DNA of 39,835 nt from CAZWVM01 sp964637705 (lineage in GTDB: Bacteria; UBA8481), in assembly GCA_964637705.1 (NCBI GenBank), contig CAZWVM010000007.1, positions 1 through 39,835 of the forward strand, given 5' to 3'. This document shows, piece after piece, positions 18,601-25,076 of the stretch. The position numbers were made by a program, and so were the translations under genes. The notes under the pieces were generated by a model. The model searched no databases and was not told the origin of the DNA. It saw only the letters and a list, made by a program, of their open reading frames with translations. The first letter of the stretch is position 1; the number at the start of each line of letters is the position of its first letter.

Positions 18601-18804
18601 TCATGCCTCATTCGCGACGTCTCCCGGCGAAGCGCCGGAATCGACTTTCCCCGGCTCCACCGCCCTTCCGCGGCGCCGCACCGCGTCGCGCAGAAGGAAT
18701 TCGACCTGCGCGTTGACGCTGCGGAACTCGTCGGCCGCCATCCGCTCGATCTCGGTCCAGAGATCCGCGCCGACGCGGAGCAGGAAGGTCTTGCGCTCAG
18801 GCAC
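18601..18804 (-). CDS. Arc-like ribbon-helix-helix protein
   Basis: This 67-residue predicted DNA-binding protein opens with KTFLLRVGADLWTEIERMAADEFRSVNAQVEFLLRDAVRRRG, in pieces a beta strand followed by two helices, as in Arc/MetJ-type and HicB-like proteins. A short acidic, disordered tail follows. It starts at GTG, preceded by a GGAG/GGAAG stretch. It lies 53 bases after the SPFH gene and 69 bases before the DUF2207-like gene. SPFH genes followed by small Arc-like genes are a common arrangement. The tandem 11-bp-spaced repeats in the operon promoter are a plausible target, making it an autoregulator (inference). No toxin partner is present. Confidence 0.82.
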   Translation of the reverse strand: MPERKTFLLRVGADLWTEIERMAADEFRSVNAQVEFLLRDAVRRRGRAVEPGKVDSGASPGDVANEA

Positions 18805-18857
18805 GGCTTCCGCTCCGCGTCGCGACGGTCATGTCCGGGTCCGGACTCATCGGCCGA

Positions 18858-19748
18858 TCAGGAATACAACGTGCCCGTGTTGACGACGGGCTGGGCCGCG
18901 TGCTCGCTGCAGAGGACGACCATGAGGTTGGAGACCATGGAGGCCTTGCGTTCCTCGTCGAGCTTCACGACCTTGTCCCGTTCGAGGTGCTTCAAGGCCA
19001 TCTCGACCATCGAGACCGCGCCCTCGACGATCTTCTGCCGCGCGGAAATCACGGCTGCGGCCTGCTGGCGCCTCAGCATCGCGCCCGCGATCTCCGGGGC
19101 GTAGGCCAGGTGCGAGAGCCGGGCCTCGATGACGACGACGCCCGCCCGGTCGAGCCGCGCCTGAAGTTCCCTCTTCAAATCCTCGGCGACGTTCTCGGTG
19201 TTGCGCCGCAGCGAGACGTTCTCGTCCTCGGCGTCGTACGGGTGCGTGGAGGCCAGGTGCCGCACCGCCGTCTCGCTCTGCATCATGACGTAGGAGACGT
19301 AGTTCTCAACCTCGAAGGAGGCTCGGAAGGTGTCGGCGACCTGCCAGACCACCACGGCCGCGATCTCGATCGGGTTGCCGGCGAGATCGTTCACCTTCAA
19401 CTTTTCTCCGTTGAGCGTCCGGGCGCGCAGGAGGATCGAGCGCTTCGTGAAGAAGGGATTTGCCCACCAGAAGCCGTTCTCCTTCACCGTGCCCTTGTAG
19501 TTGCCGAAGAGGAGCAGGACCTTGCTGCCGTTCGGCTCGACGATGAAGAATCCGCCGGTCGCGAGGCCCCAGGCGAGGGAATAGAGAATCATTCCGACGA
19601 GCGCCGCGACCTGCGGGGGACCGAAGGCGTTCTCGTCGGCCCACTGTCCGAAGGCGATCCATCCTCCGATCATGAGCCCGAGCCCGATGATGACGCCCAC
19701 GAGCATCGGCCATCCCGAAAACGGCTTGAAACCCTTCTCCCCTGTCAT
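18858..19748 (-). CDS. SPFH/band-7 domain membrane protein
   Basis: This 296-residue protein has two N-terminal hydrophobic helices (WPMLVGVIIGLGLMIGGW and QVAALVGMILYSLAWGLA). An SPFH/PHB domain follows from about 75, with FIVEPNGSKVLLLFGNYKGTVKENGFWWANPF, NGEKLKVNDLAGNPIEIAAVVVW and VEARLSHLAYAPEIA. A C-terminal helical stretch is rich in A, E, K and R (ARQKIVEGAVSMVEMAL). Stomatin-type proteins oligomerise on membranes and scaffold partners. The start is the ATG with GGAGG six bases upstream, not the longer frame opening 13 codons earlier. It is the second gene of the operon led by the PH-like protein. Confidence 0.92.
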   Translation of the reverse strand: MTGEKGFKPFSGWPMLVGVIIGLGLMIGGWIAFGQWADENAFGPPQVAALVGMILYSLAWGLATGGFFIVEPNGSKVLLLFGNYKGTVKENGFWWANPFFTKRSILLRARTLNGEKLKVNDLAGNPIEIAAVVVWQVADTFRASFEVENYVSYVMMQSETAVRHLASTHPYDAEDENVSLRRNTENVAEDLKRELQARLDRAGVVVIEARLSHLAYAPEIAGAMLRRQQAAAVISARQKIVEGAVSMVEMALKHLERDKVVKLDEERKASMVSNLMVVLCSEHAAQPVVNTGTLYS

Positions 19749-19790
19749 AACGCACCTCCGTGCATCACCGCCACGAATTTCTGTCAACGA

Positions 19791-20135
19791 TCAGCGCTTC
19801 GCCTTCAATTGCCTCAGTACTTCCGGCGCATCATCGACATCGACCACGATGCGCGTATACTCCGCGTCCTCCAGGTCCATGACGATCGCTCCCTCCCGGA
19901 ACCGCGTGTTCCAGAACTCCTTCCTCTTCCGGCCGTAATACGTTCCCGAGATGATGACGCCGGGAAACTCGGTGCCCGGGCAACGCCAGAACGGAGGCTT
20001 GAGTTCCCCGTCGTAAAACGACACCTTCACGATGCTCTTGCGAGGAATCGAGAGAGACCCCTTGAAGGACCAGAGCTTGTCCCAGCCGGTGATCCGAATC
20101 GTCACCCTTTCCTTGGACACAATGACTTCATTCAT
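19791..20135 (-). CDS. Small PH-like domain protein, first gene of SPFH operon
   Basis: This 114-residue protein lacks a signal peptide or membrane segment. It shows alternating beta strands and a closing acidic helix: VIVSKERVTIRITGWDKLWSF, LSIPRKSIVKVSFYDG, FPGVIISGTYYGRKRKEFW, AIVMDLEDAEYTRIVVDVDDAPEVLRQL. This pattern, with 'IPRKSI' and the final 'VDVDDAPEVL', resembles bacterial PH-like proteins that bind membranes or partner proteins. AGAGGTGG precedes the ATG and a strong promoter lies just upstream. Specific function unknown. Confidence 0.72.
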   Translation of the reverse strand: MNEVIVSKERVTIRITGWDKLWSFKGSLSIPRKSIVKVSFYDGELKPPFWRCPGTEFPGVIISGTYYGRKRKEFWNTRFREGAIVMDLEDAEYTRIVVDVDDAPEVLRQLKAKR

Positions 20136-20151
20136 GAGCCACCTCTTTCAA

Positions 20152-20186
20152 TATCACTATGATATCACTTTGTTATCACTTGTCAA
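20152..20186 (-). promoter_or_regulatory. Promoter of the PH-SPFH-RHH operon with three 11-bp-spaced iterons
   Basis: On the minus strand the -35 TTGACA (20181-20186), a 16-base spacer and the -10 TATCAT (20159-20164) form a strong promoter. Three copies of AGTGATA (20174-20180, 20163-20169, 20152-20158) are spaced exactly 11 bases apart, overlapping spacer, -10 and start. One copy per helical turn suits tandem binding by a ribbon-helix-helix repressor, which the operon encodes. Confidence 0.75.
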
Positions 20187-20243
20187 GTCTCATTATAAAC
20201 TATTGTAATTACTGCATTTGAATTGAAGTATCAAATTGGTTCA

Positions 20244-20271
20244 TTGACAGTTTCTCCGCTTCGCCGATAAT
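20244..20271 (+). promoter_or_regulatory. leuA leader promoter
   Basis: TTGACA (20244-20249), a 16-base spacer and GATAAT (20266-20271) form a near-consensus promoter. The predicted start near 20278 lies three bases before the leader-peptide ATG. An AT-rich stretch separates it from the divergent SPFH-operon promoter. Confidence 0.75.
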
Positions 20272-20280
20272 GAAACCACC

Positions 20281-20400
20281 ATGTTCGACTCGACCCGATG
20301 CTCTTGCCGCCGTTCTTTCTCGGGCGAAGTGCGCCCCGGGTCCTCCCTGCTTCTCACCCTTACCCAGGTCCTCCTCCTTACGTGGGCGGAGGCGGGCTGA
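20281..20400 (+). CDS. leuL: Leucine-rich leader peptide of leuA
   Basis: This 39-codon open frame starts almost at the predicted transcription start. Codons 23-33 read LLLTLTQVLLL: seven leucines in eleven codons (CTG, CTT, CTC, CTT, CTC, CTC, CTT). The stop is the last codon before a small hairpin and 19 bases before a strong terminator in front of leuA. This is the arrangement of ribosome-mediated attenuation: shortage of charged tRNA-Leu stalls the ribosome in the run. The exact start is unsure, since a GTG at codon 17 would give a 23-residue peptide with the same run. Confidence 0.78.
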   Translation: MFDSTRCSCRRSFSGEVRPGSSLLLTLTQVLLLTWAEAG

Positions 20401-20417
20401 GCCGGACCTGATCCGGC
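20401..20417 (+). promoter_or_regulatory. Small hairpin after the leader stop (pause/segment 2 candidate)
   Basis: GCCGGA and TCCGGC form a 6-bp stem around CCTGA, immediately after the leader-peptide stop. Its position fits a transcription pause or an element of the alternative attenuator fold; the full antiterminator cannot be fixed by eye. Confidence 0.45.
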
Positions 20418-20419
20418 CC

Positions 20420-20457
20420 AAGGGCCTGCTTCCGCCGGAAGCAGGCCCTTTTCGTTT
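20420..20457 (+). terminator. Attenuator terminator upstream of leuA
   Basis: A perfect 14-bp stem (20420-20433 with 20437-20450) and tight loop is followed by TTTTCGTTT. It lies inside the leader, 32 bases before the leuA start, and would stop transcription when leucine is plentiful. Confidence 0.92.
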
Positions 20458-20489
20458 AACCCCGTGAACACGATGACAAGGAGAGAACC

Positions 20490-22166
20490 ATGAACGCGAT
20501 GAATCACCACCGCTACCGGAAATTCGAAACCGTTTCGCTGCCCGACCGTACCTGGCCCGACCGGTCCATCGAGGCCGCACCGACGTGGTGCAGCGTGGAC
20601 CTGAGGGACGGCAACCAGGCCCTGAGGATCCCGATGAGCGTCGAGGAGAAGATGGAGATGTTCTCGATGCTGTGCTCGATCGGCTTCAAGGAGATCGAGG
20701 TGGGTTTTCCTTCCGCCTCGGAAACCGAGTTCCGCTTCGTTCGGCGGATCATCGAGGAGAAGCGGATCCCGCCCGACGTCACGATCCAGGTCCTGACCCA
20801 GGCTCGGGAACACCTGATCCGAAAAACCTTCGAGGCCGTCTCGGACGCGCCCCGCGCGATCGTGCATCTCTACAACTCCACGTCCGAATTGCAGCGTCGC
20901 GTCGTCTTCCGCCAGGACCGCGCCGGGATCCGGCGCATCGCCGTCGACGGGGCGCGGCTGGTGAAAGAATTGGCGGAGCAGAGCGGCAATCCCAGCATTC
21001 GCTTCGAGTATTCGCCCGAGAGCTTCACGGGCACCGAGCCGGAATACGCCGCCGAGGTCTGCCACGCGGTCATGGACGAATGGTCGCCTTCGTCCTCGAA
21101 TCCCGTCATCATCAACCTGCCGGCGACGGTGGAGATGTCGACGCCGAACGTTCACGCCGACCAGATCGAGTGGATGGGGCGGCGGCTGAGGACGCGCGAG
21201 GGCGTGATCCTGAGCGTGCACCCTCACAACGACCGCGGCACCGCCGTGGCCGCGGCGGAGATGGCCCTGATGGCCGGGGCGGACCGGGTCGAGGGCACGC
21301 TCTTCGGGAATGGCGAGCGTACCGGCAACGTCTGCATCGTGACCCTGGCCATGAACCTCTTCTCCCAGGGCGTGGACCCCGGCCTGGACTTCTCTCGGAT
21401 CGGTGACGTGATCGAGACCTACGAGCGCACGACGCGCATGAAGGTGCACGAGCGGCATCCGTACGCGGGCGAGTTCGTCTACACCGCCTTCTCGGGTTCG
21501 CACCAGGACGCGATCAACAAGGGGCTTTCCGCGCGCGGCGCGGGGGACGGCGGACGATGGGAAGTCCCCTACCTGCCGATCGATCCGTCCGACGTCGGCC
21601 GCACGTACGAGGCCGTGATCCGGATCAACTCCCAGAGCGGCAAGGGCGGCGTGGCGCACATCATGGAACGCGACTTCGGTTTCCGCATGCCGAAGGAGAT
21701 GCACCCGGACTTCGCGCGTGTCGTGCAGGAATGGACGGACCGGACCGGGAACGAGGCGGAGCCGGAGCGCCTGATGGCTCTCTTCCGCGAAACCTACCTC
21801 GAGCCGCGCTGGAAGATCGTCAAGGGGCACGCCGAGGACGCCCTCGGGTCCAACGGCGCCGGCGCGGACCATGCCGGCGTGGACGTCGTCGTCACGAACG
21901 GCAGCCGCGAGCACCGGATCGCGGGCCAGGGCAACGGGCCGCTGGACGCCTTCGTGAACGGGCTGAAGGCCTCCATCGCTGCGGGCATCGAGGTGAAGCG
22001 CTTCGCGGAGCATGCGATCGGCGAGGGCTCGGACTCCCGCGCGGCCTGCTACATCGGCCTGGAGATCCCGGGCCGGGGTATCCGCTGGGGCGTGGGCACG
22101 GGCACGAGCATCAGCACGGCCTCGATGAGGGCCGTCCTCTCGGCGCTCGACCGGTTCCCGGCCTGA
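20490..22166 (+). CDS. leuA: 2-isopropylmalate synthase, long form
   Basis: This 558-residue enzyme condenses acetyl-CoA with 2-ketoisovalerate, the committed step of leucine synthesis. The length and the N-terminal YRKFETVSLPDRTWPDRSIEAAP are typical of the LeuA type 2 group. The catalytic barrel has DLRDGNQAL (R39, D40), EIEVGFPSAS and the metal-ligand motif HPHNDRGT (H244, H246). The C-terminal regulatory LeuA dimer domain starts near 440 and ends with GVGTGTSISTASMRAVLSAL. AAGGAGAG is well placed before the ATG. Control by leucine attenuation is inferred from the leader. No other leu or ilv gene is adjacent. Confidence 0.96.
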   Translation: MNAMNHHRYRKFETVSLPDRTWPDRSIEAAPTWCSVDLRDGNQALRIPMSVEEKMEMFSMLCSIGFKEIEVGFPSASETEFRFVRRIIEEKRIPPDVTIQVLTQAREHLIRKTFEAVSDAPRAIVHLYNSTSELQRRVVFRQDRAGIRRIAVDGARLVKELAEQSGNPSIRFEYSPESFTGTEPEYAAEVCHAVMDEWSPSSSNPVIINLPATVEMSTPNVHADQIEWMGRRLRTREGVILSVHPHNDRGTAVAAAEMALMAGADRVEGTLFGNGERTGNVCIVTLAMNLFSQGVDPGLDFSRIGDVIETYERTTRMKVHERHPYAGEFVYTAFSGSHQDAINKGLSARGAGDGGRWEVPYLPIDPSDVGRTYEAVIRINSQSGKGGVAHIMERDFGFRMPKEMHPDFARVVQEWTDRTGNEAEPERLMALFRETYLEPRWKIVKGHAEDALGSNGAGADHAGVDVVVTNGSREHRIAGQGNGPLDAFVNGLKASIAAGIEVKRFAEHAIGEGSDSRAACYIGLEIPGRGIRWGVGTGTSISTASMRAVLSALDRFPA

Positions 22167-22173
22167 CGCGAGG

Positions 22174-22234
22174 ATCCTGTCGCCGGCCGGCGGCGCGCAG
22201 CGGCTCACGTGCGCCGACCCGGCCGTGACAGGAT
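22174..22234 (+). other. Long imperfect hairpin after leuA
   Basis: ATCCTGTC (22174-22181) and GACAGGAT (22227-22234) close an interrupted GC-rich stem with inner pairs CGGCGC (22191-22196) and GCGCCG (22211-22216). There is no U-tract, so it is a weak terminator candidate or mRNA stabiliser. Its right arm overlaps the -35 of the next gene. Confidence 0.45.
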
Positions 22235-22254
22235 GGCCTCCGTAGGGATAGGAT
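22225..22254 (+). promoter_or_regulatory. Promoter of the 22261 gene, leaderless type
   Basis: GTGACA (22225-22230), an 18-base spacer and TAGGAT (22249-22254) end six bases before the ATG; no Shine-Dalgarno is present. Confidence 0.5.
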
Positions 22255-22260
22255 CCCCCC

Positions 22261-22938
22261 ATGTTCGAATTCGTCGTTTTCGGTTTCGTGGCCCTCGGCT
22301 TCGCTGCCCTCGTCGGCGGACTGATCTGGTGGATCCTCTGGCTCGACAAGAAACGGACGGAAGCACTGCAGATGCTGGCGGTCCAGATCGGCTTCACCTT
22401 CAATCCGGACGCGGGTCCGGAGTCGCTGCCCTGCTCCGGCCTCGATCTCTTCCAGCGCGGCCGGGCCCGGAAGGTGAAGAATCTCATGAGGCGCCGCGAG
22501 GCGGGCGCCGAGACGCTTCTCTTCGATTACCGCTACACGACCGGGAGCGGGAAGAACTCCAACACCTGGCACCAGACCGTCGTCGCCCTCGAGAAACCGG
22601 GCGCCTCCATGCCCTCCTTCGGCCTCCAGGCCGAGAACGTCATCTTCAGGCTCATATCGATGCTGGGATACCAGGACATCGACTTCGACGAGGATCCGGA
22701 ATTCTCGAACCGTTTCAACCTGCGCGGCCAGAACGTCGAAGCGGTCCGCTCGTTCTTCACGGCGGAGCGCCGCGCGGCGGTGTGCGCGGGAAAACCGTTC
22801 AACCTCGAAGGAGCCGGAGACTGGCTCATCGCCTATCGACCCAGCCGACCGCTGAAGCCGGAGGAAATCCCCTCCTTCCTCGAGGAGGTCCGGACCGTCG
22901 CCGCGTCCCTGGTGGGAGAAAAGAAGAACCGCTGGTAG
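22261..22938 (+). CDS. Membrane-anchored protein of unknown function
   Basis: In this 225-residue protein, residues 2-27 form one strong TM helix (FEFVVFGFVALGFAALVGGL and on), followed by the charged DKKRTEALQ, so the rest is likely cytoplasmic. The soluble part has LFDYRYTTGSGKNSNTWHQTVVALEKPG, which resembles the beta-sheet core of membrane-anchored DUF3137-like proteins. It also has a FNLRGQNVEAVRSFFTAERR stretch and an EEIPSFLEEVRTVAASL helix near the end. I do not recognise a function. It is convergent with the lipoprotein gene 13 bases away and sits alone after leuA with its own promoter. Confidence 0.8.
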   Translation: MFEFVVFGFVALGFAALVGGLIWWILWLDKKRTEALQMLAVQIGFTFNPDAGPESLPCSGLDLFQRGRARKVKNLMRRREAGAETLLFDYRYTTGSGKNSNTWHQTVVALEKPGASMPSFGLQAENVIFRLISMLGYQDIDFDEDPEFSNRFNLRGQNVEAVRSFFTAERRAAVCAGKPFNLEGAGDWLIAYRPSRPLKPEEIPSFLEEVRTVAASLVGEKKNRW

Positions 22939-22951
22939 GGTCGCCGGGCGC

Positions 22952-23377
22952 CTAGCGCATCACACCGAGCTTCTGGAGCTCGGTCTCGATCTCCTTGCCG
23001 GCCTGCTGGAAGAACGGCAGGAGGAGCTCGGGCCGCCCCGCCTCGACATCCCATTGATACTCCTTCACCGTCCGCAGACCGCGCGCCAGCCGCGCCGCGA
23101 CGATGAGCCGGCCGTTCCGGATCCAGTATTCACCCCCCAGGGTGACATCGGCCCCCTCCGGCGTCGCGGCGGGAGTCGTGCGCCGTCGCCAGTTGTGGAG
23201 AAGCGACTGCGGTATGCCGGACTCGAGCCACCGGTCATCGGACTCGCCCTGCCGCTGGGCGAAGTCGGAGACGAAGAAGGAAGGCGTCGCCGTGGAGGTG
23301 GCCGGCGCCCCGGCGCAGGACGAGAGAAGGAGAAGCGCGCAGAGCGCGGCGAGCGGCAGGTGGACGGCCCGGTCCAT
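22952..23377 (-). CDS. Small lipoprotein of unknown function
   Basis: This 141-residue protein begins MDRAVHLPLAALCALLLLSSCAG: a signal sequence with a lipobox (LSSC), so it is lipid-anchored at about Cys21. The mature part contains FFVSDFAQRQGESDDRW, GADVTLGGEYWIRNGRLIVAARL and a C-terminal FFQQAGKEIETELQKLG helix, similar in layout to small periplasmic stress or assembly lipoproteins. Starting at the in-frame ATG 33 bases upstream would add 11 residues before the signal and is less likely. A TTTGAT hexamer lies six bases before the chosen ATG. Confidence 0.75.
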   Translation of the reverse strand: MDRAVHLPLAALCALLLLSSCAGAPATSTATPSFFVSDFAQRQGESDDRWLESGIPQSLLHNWRRRTTPAATPEGADVTLGGEYWIRNGRLIVAARLARGLRTVKEYQWDVEAGRPELLLPFFQQAGKEIETELQKLGVMR

Positions 23378-23462
23378 ACCCAGATCAAACACCGGGCGCA
23401 TCGAAAACACAATGACCGGTTCGGTATGTTTTTACACCGGTGCGAAGGGGTCCGGGATTCCC

Positions 23463-23468
23463 TATAAT
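23463..23468 (+). promoter_or_regulatory. Perfect TATAAT six bases before menA-like ATG
   Basis: A consensus -10 hexamer is followed by GGGGGT and ATG, predicting a leaderless message. The -35 at 17 bases (GTGCGA) is poor. Confidence 0.6.
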
Positions 23469-23474
23469 GGGGGT

Positions 23475-24383
23475 ATGAAACCGATCTCCACATGGATTCG
23501 CGCCGCACGGCCCTGGTCCTTCCCGGCCTCCTCCATGCCCGTCTGCTTCGGCACCGCGCTCGCCGTGGCCATCGGCGGCGCCGCCTTCCGGCTCGTGGAT
23601 TTCCTGCTCGCGCTCCTGGGCATGGTCATCCTCCACGCGGCGGCCAACCTCCTGAGCGACGTCCACGACTTCCGGCGCGGCCTCGACCGCGAGGCCCTTC
23701 CGATGGGCAGCGCGATACCGCACGGCCTCGTCACGGACCGCGAGGCCTTCGTGGCCGCATCGCTCCTCTTCACCCTCGGCTCCGCCATCGGGCTCCTCCT
23801 CGTTACCCGCGTCGGCCTGCCGGTCCTCGGAATCGGAATCGCCGGCGTCGCGGTCGGGCTCTGCTACACGCCGATGAAGTACCACGCCCTGGGCGACCTG
23901 GCGGTCTTCCTGAACTTCGGCGTCCTCGGAGCGCTCGGCGCCTGGACGGTCCAGACCGGAAGCCCGGACTGGAGGCCGGCCGCCTGGTCGGTCCCGATCT
24001 CGCTCCTGGTCATCGCCATCCTCCACGCCAACAACTGGCGCGACATCGCCTCGGACGGGACGCGCGGCGCCCGCACCGTCGCCTCTCTCCTCGGACCGCA
24101 GGGGTCCCGGACCTACTACGGCTTTCTCCTCTTCGCGCCCTTCGCGCTCGTCCTGCTCTTCGTCGCGCTCGGGTACGTCGCACCGGGAGCGCGGCTCGGC
24201 CTCCCGCCGGTCTTTCTCGCGACGGCGCTCGCCCTGCCCCTCGCTCTCGATCGCTGGAAGAAGGCCGTGAACTCCGAGAACCCGAAAAACCCCCTCGATT
24301 TCATCGCGCTCGACGGGGCGACGGCGCAGCTGAACCTCGTCTTCGGGCTCCTGAGCACGGGCGCGGCCCTCTTCGTCCTCTGA
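23475..24383 (+). CDS. menA: UbiA-family prenyltransferase, MenA-like
   Basis: This 302-residue polytopic inner-membrane enzyme probably attaches the polyprenyl chain to 1,4-dihydroxy-2-naphthoate in menaquinone synthesis. The first Asp-rich motif is NLLSDVHDFRRGLDRE (N58, D62, D65, D71). The second is NNWRDIASDGTRGARTVASLLG, whose NN-RDI-D-G-T pattern is MenA-like rather than UbiA-like. About eight hydrophobic helices fit. A longer open frame upstream covers the divergent lipoprotein gene and is not used. Other men genes are not in the window, so a different aromatic acceptor cannot be excluded. Its stop overlaps the next gene. Confidence 0.88.
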   Translation: MKPISTWIRAARPWSFPASSMPVCFGTALAVAIGGAAFRLVDFLLALLGMVILHAAANLLSDVHDFRRGLDREALPMGSAIPHGLVTDREAFVAASLLFTLGSAIGLLLVTRVGLPVLGIGIAGVAVGLCYTPMKYHALGDLAVFLNFGVLGALGAWTVQTGSPDWRPAAWSVPISLLVIAILHANNWRDIASDGTRGARTVASLLGPQGSRTYYGFLLFAPFALVLLFVALGYVAPGARLGLPPVFLATALALPLALDRWKKAVNSENPKNPLDFIALDGATAQLNLVFGLLSTGAALFVL

Positions 24384-25030
24384 AGCGGGAACCCGCGGCG
24401 GGACGCCCGGCACGGGCCATCCCCTTTCTCCTCGCGCTCGTCCTCTTCCCTCCCCTCTTCGCCTTCCGGGGGTACGGTCCCCTGGACTTCTGGTGGAGCA
24501 TGAGCCTTCTCCTCGTCCTCCTCGTCTCATCGGCCCTGTTGTTCGACGGTGACTTCCGCGCCCGCGCCCGTTTCATCGCGAAGGAGGACCTGCTGCGCGC
24601 CCTCCTCCTCGGTTTCTCGTCCGCCGCGAGCCTCTACGCCGTCTTCGCGGTGGGCAACGCGCTCTCGCGGACCCTCTTCGACTTCGCCGGCGCCGATATC
24701 TCGAGGGTGTATGATTTTCGTGGTGACGCCTCGCCAATCCGCATCGGGCTCCTGATGGTCCTCGTCATCGGGCCCGGCGAGGAACTCTTCTGGCGCGTCT
24801 ACCTCCAGGATCGCCTCGCGTTCCGACTCGGTCCGTGGCGGGCCTGCATCCTCGGCGTCTTCTTCTACACGATCGTGCATGTCGCCACGGGCAACCTCAT
24901 GCTCTGCCTGGCGGCGGCGACGTGCGGACTCTTCTGGGGAGCTCTCTGGGCGCGTTTCCGGTCCCCTCTCGCCAACATCCTCTCCCACACCGCCTGGGAT
25001 ATCGCGGTCTTTCTCCTTTTTCCTTTCTGA
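24380..25030 (+). CDS. CPBP-family intramembrane metalloprotease, apparent CTG start
   Basis: This protein of about 216 residues has the three CPBP/Abi motifs: EELFWRVYLQDR (E134, E135, R139), FYTIVHVATGN (H167) and ILSHTAWD (H203). Members cleave prenylated or membrane substrates, or act in immunity and bacteriocin self-protection. No ATG, GTG or TTG occurs in frame between the MenA-like stop and an ATG at 24500, and starting there would drop the first TM helix (IPFLLALVLFPPLFAF). A CTG overlapping the MenA-like TGA (CTGA) restores it, so I place the start there with reservation. It is coupled to the prenyltransferase; a link to prenyl-modified substrates is only suggestive. Confidence 0.78.
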   Translation: MKREPAAGRPARAIPFLLALVLFPPLFAFRGYGPLDFWWSMSLLLVLLVSSALLFDGDFRARARFIAKEDLLRALLLGFSSAASLYAVFAVGNALSRTLFDFAGADISRVYDFRGDASPIRIGLLMVLVIGPGEELFWRVYLQDRLAFRLGPWRACILGVFFYTIVHVATGNLMLCLAAATCGLFWGALWARFRSPLANILSHTAWDIAVFLLFPF

Positions 25031-25042
25031 CGATGACGTGCA

Positions 25043-25070
25043 TTGCGCGCGGGGGACGGCCCCGTAGAAT
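25043..25070 (+). promoter_or_regulatory. Promoter of the YkgJ-type gene, leaderless type
   Basis: TTGCGC (25043-25048), a 16-base spacer and TAGAAT (25065-25070) end six bases before the ATG; no Shine-Dalgarno. Confidence 0.55.
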
Positions 25071-25076
25071 GGCGCC

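Noticed and set aside
18601..18804. Toxin-antitoxin module
   Set aside because: The RHH protein looks antitoxin-like, but neither neighbour is toxin-sized; they are an SPFH protein and a 559-residue membrane protein.
19749..19787. Longer SPFH start 13 codons upstream
   Set aside because: The internal ATG has a strong GGAGG six bases before it, while the longer one has none.
20273..20489. T-box or leucine riboswitch before leuA
   Set aside because: No T-box sequence is visible and the Leu-rich leader frame followed by a terminator explains the region as translation-based attenuation.
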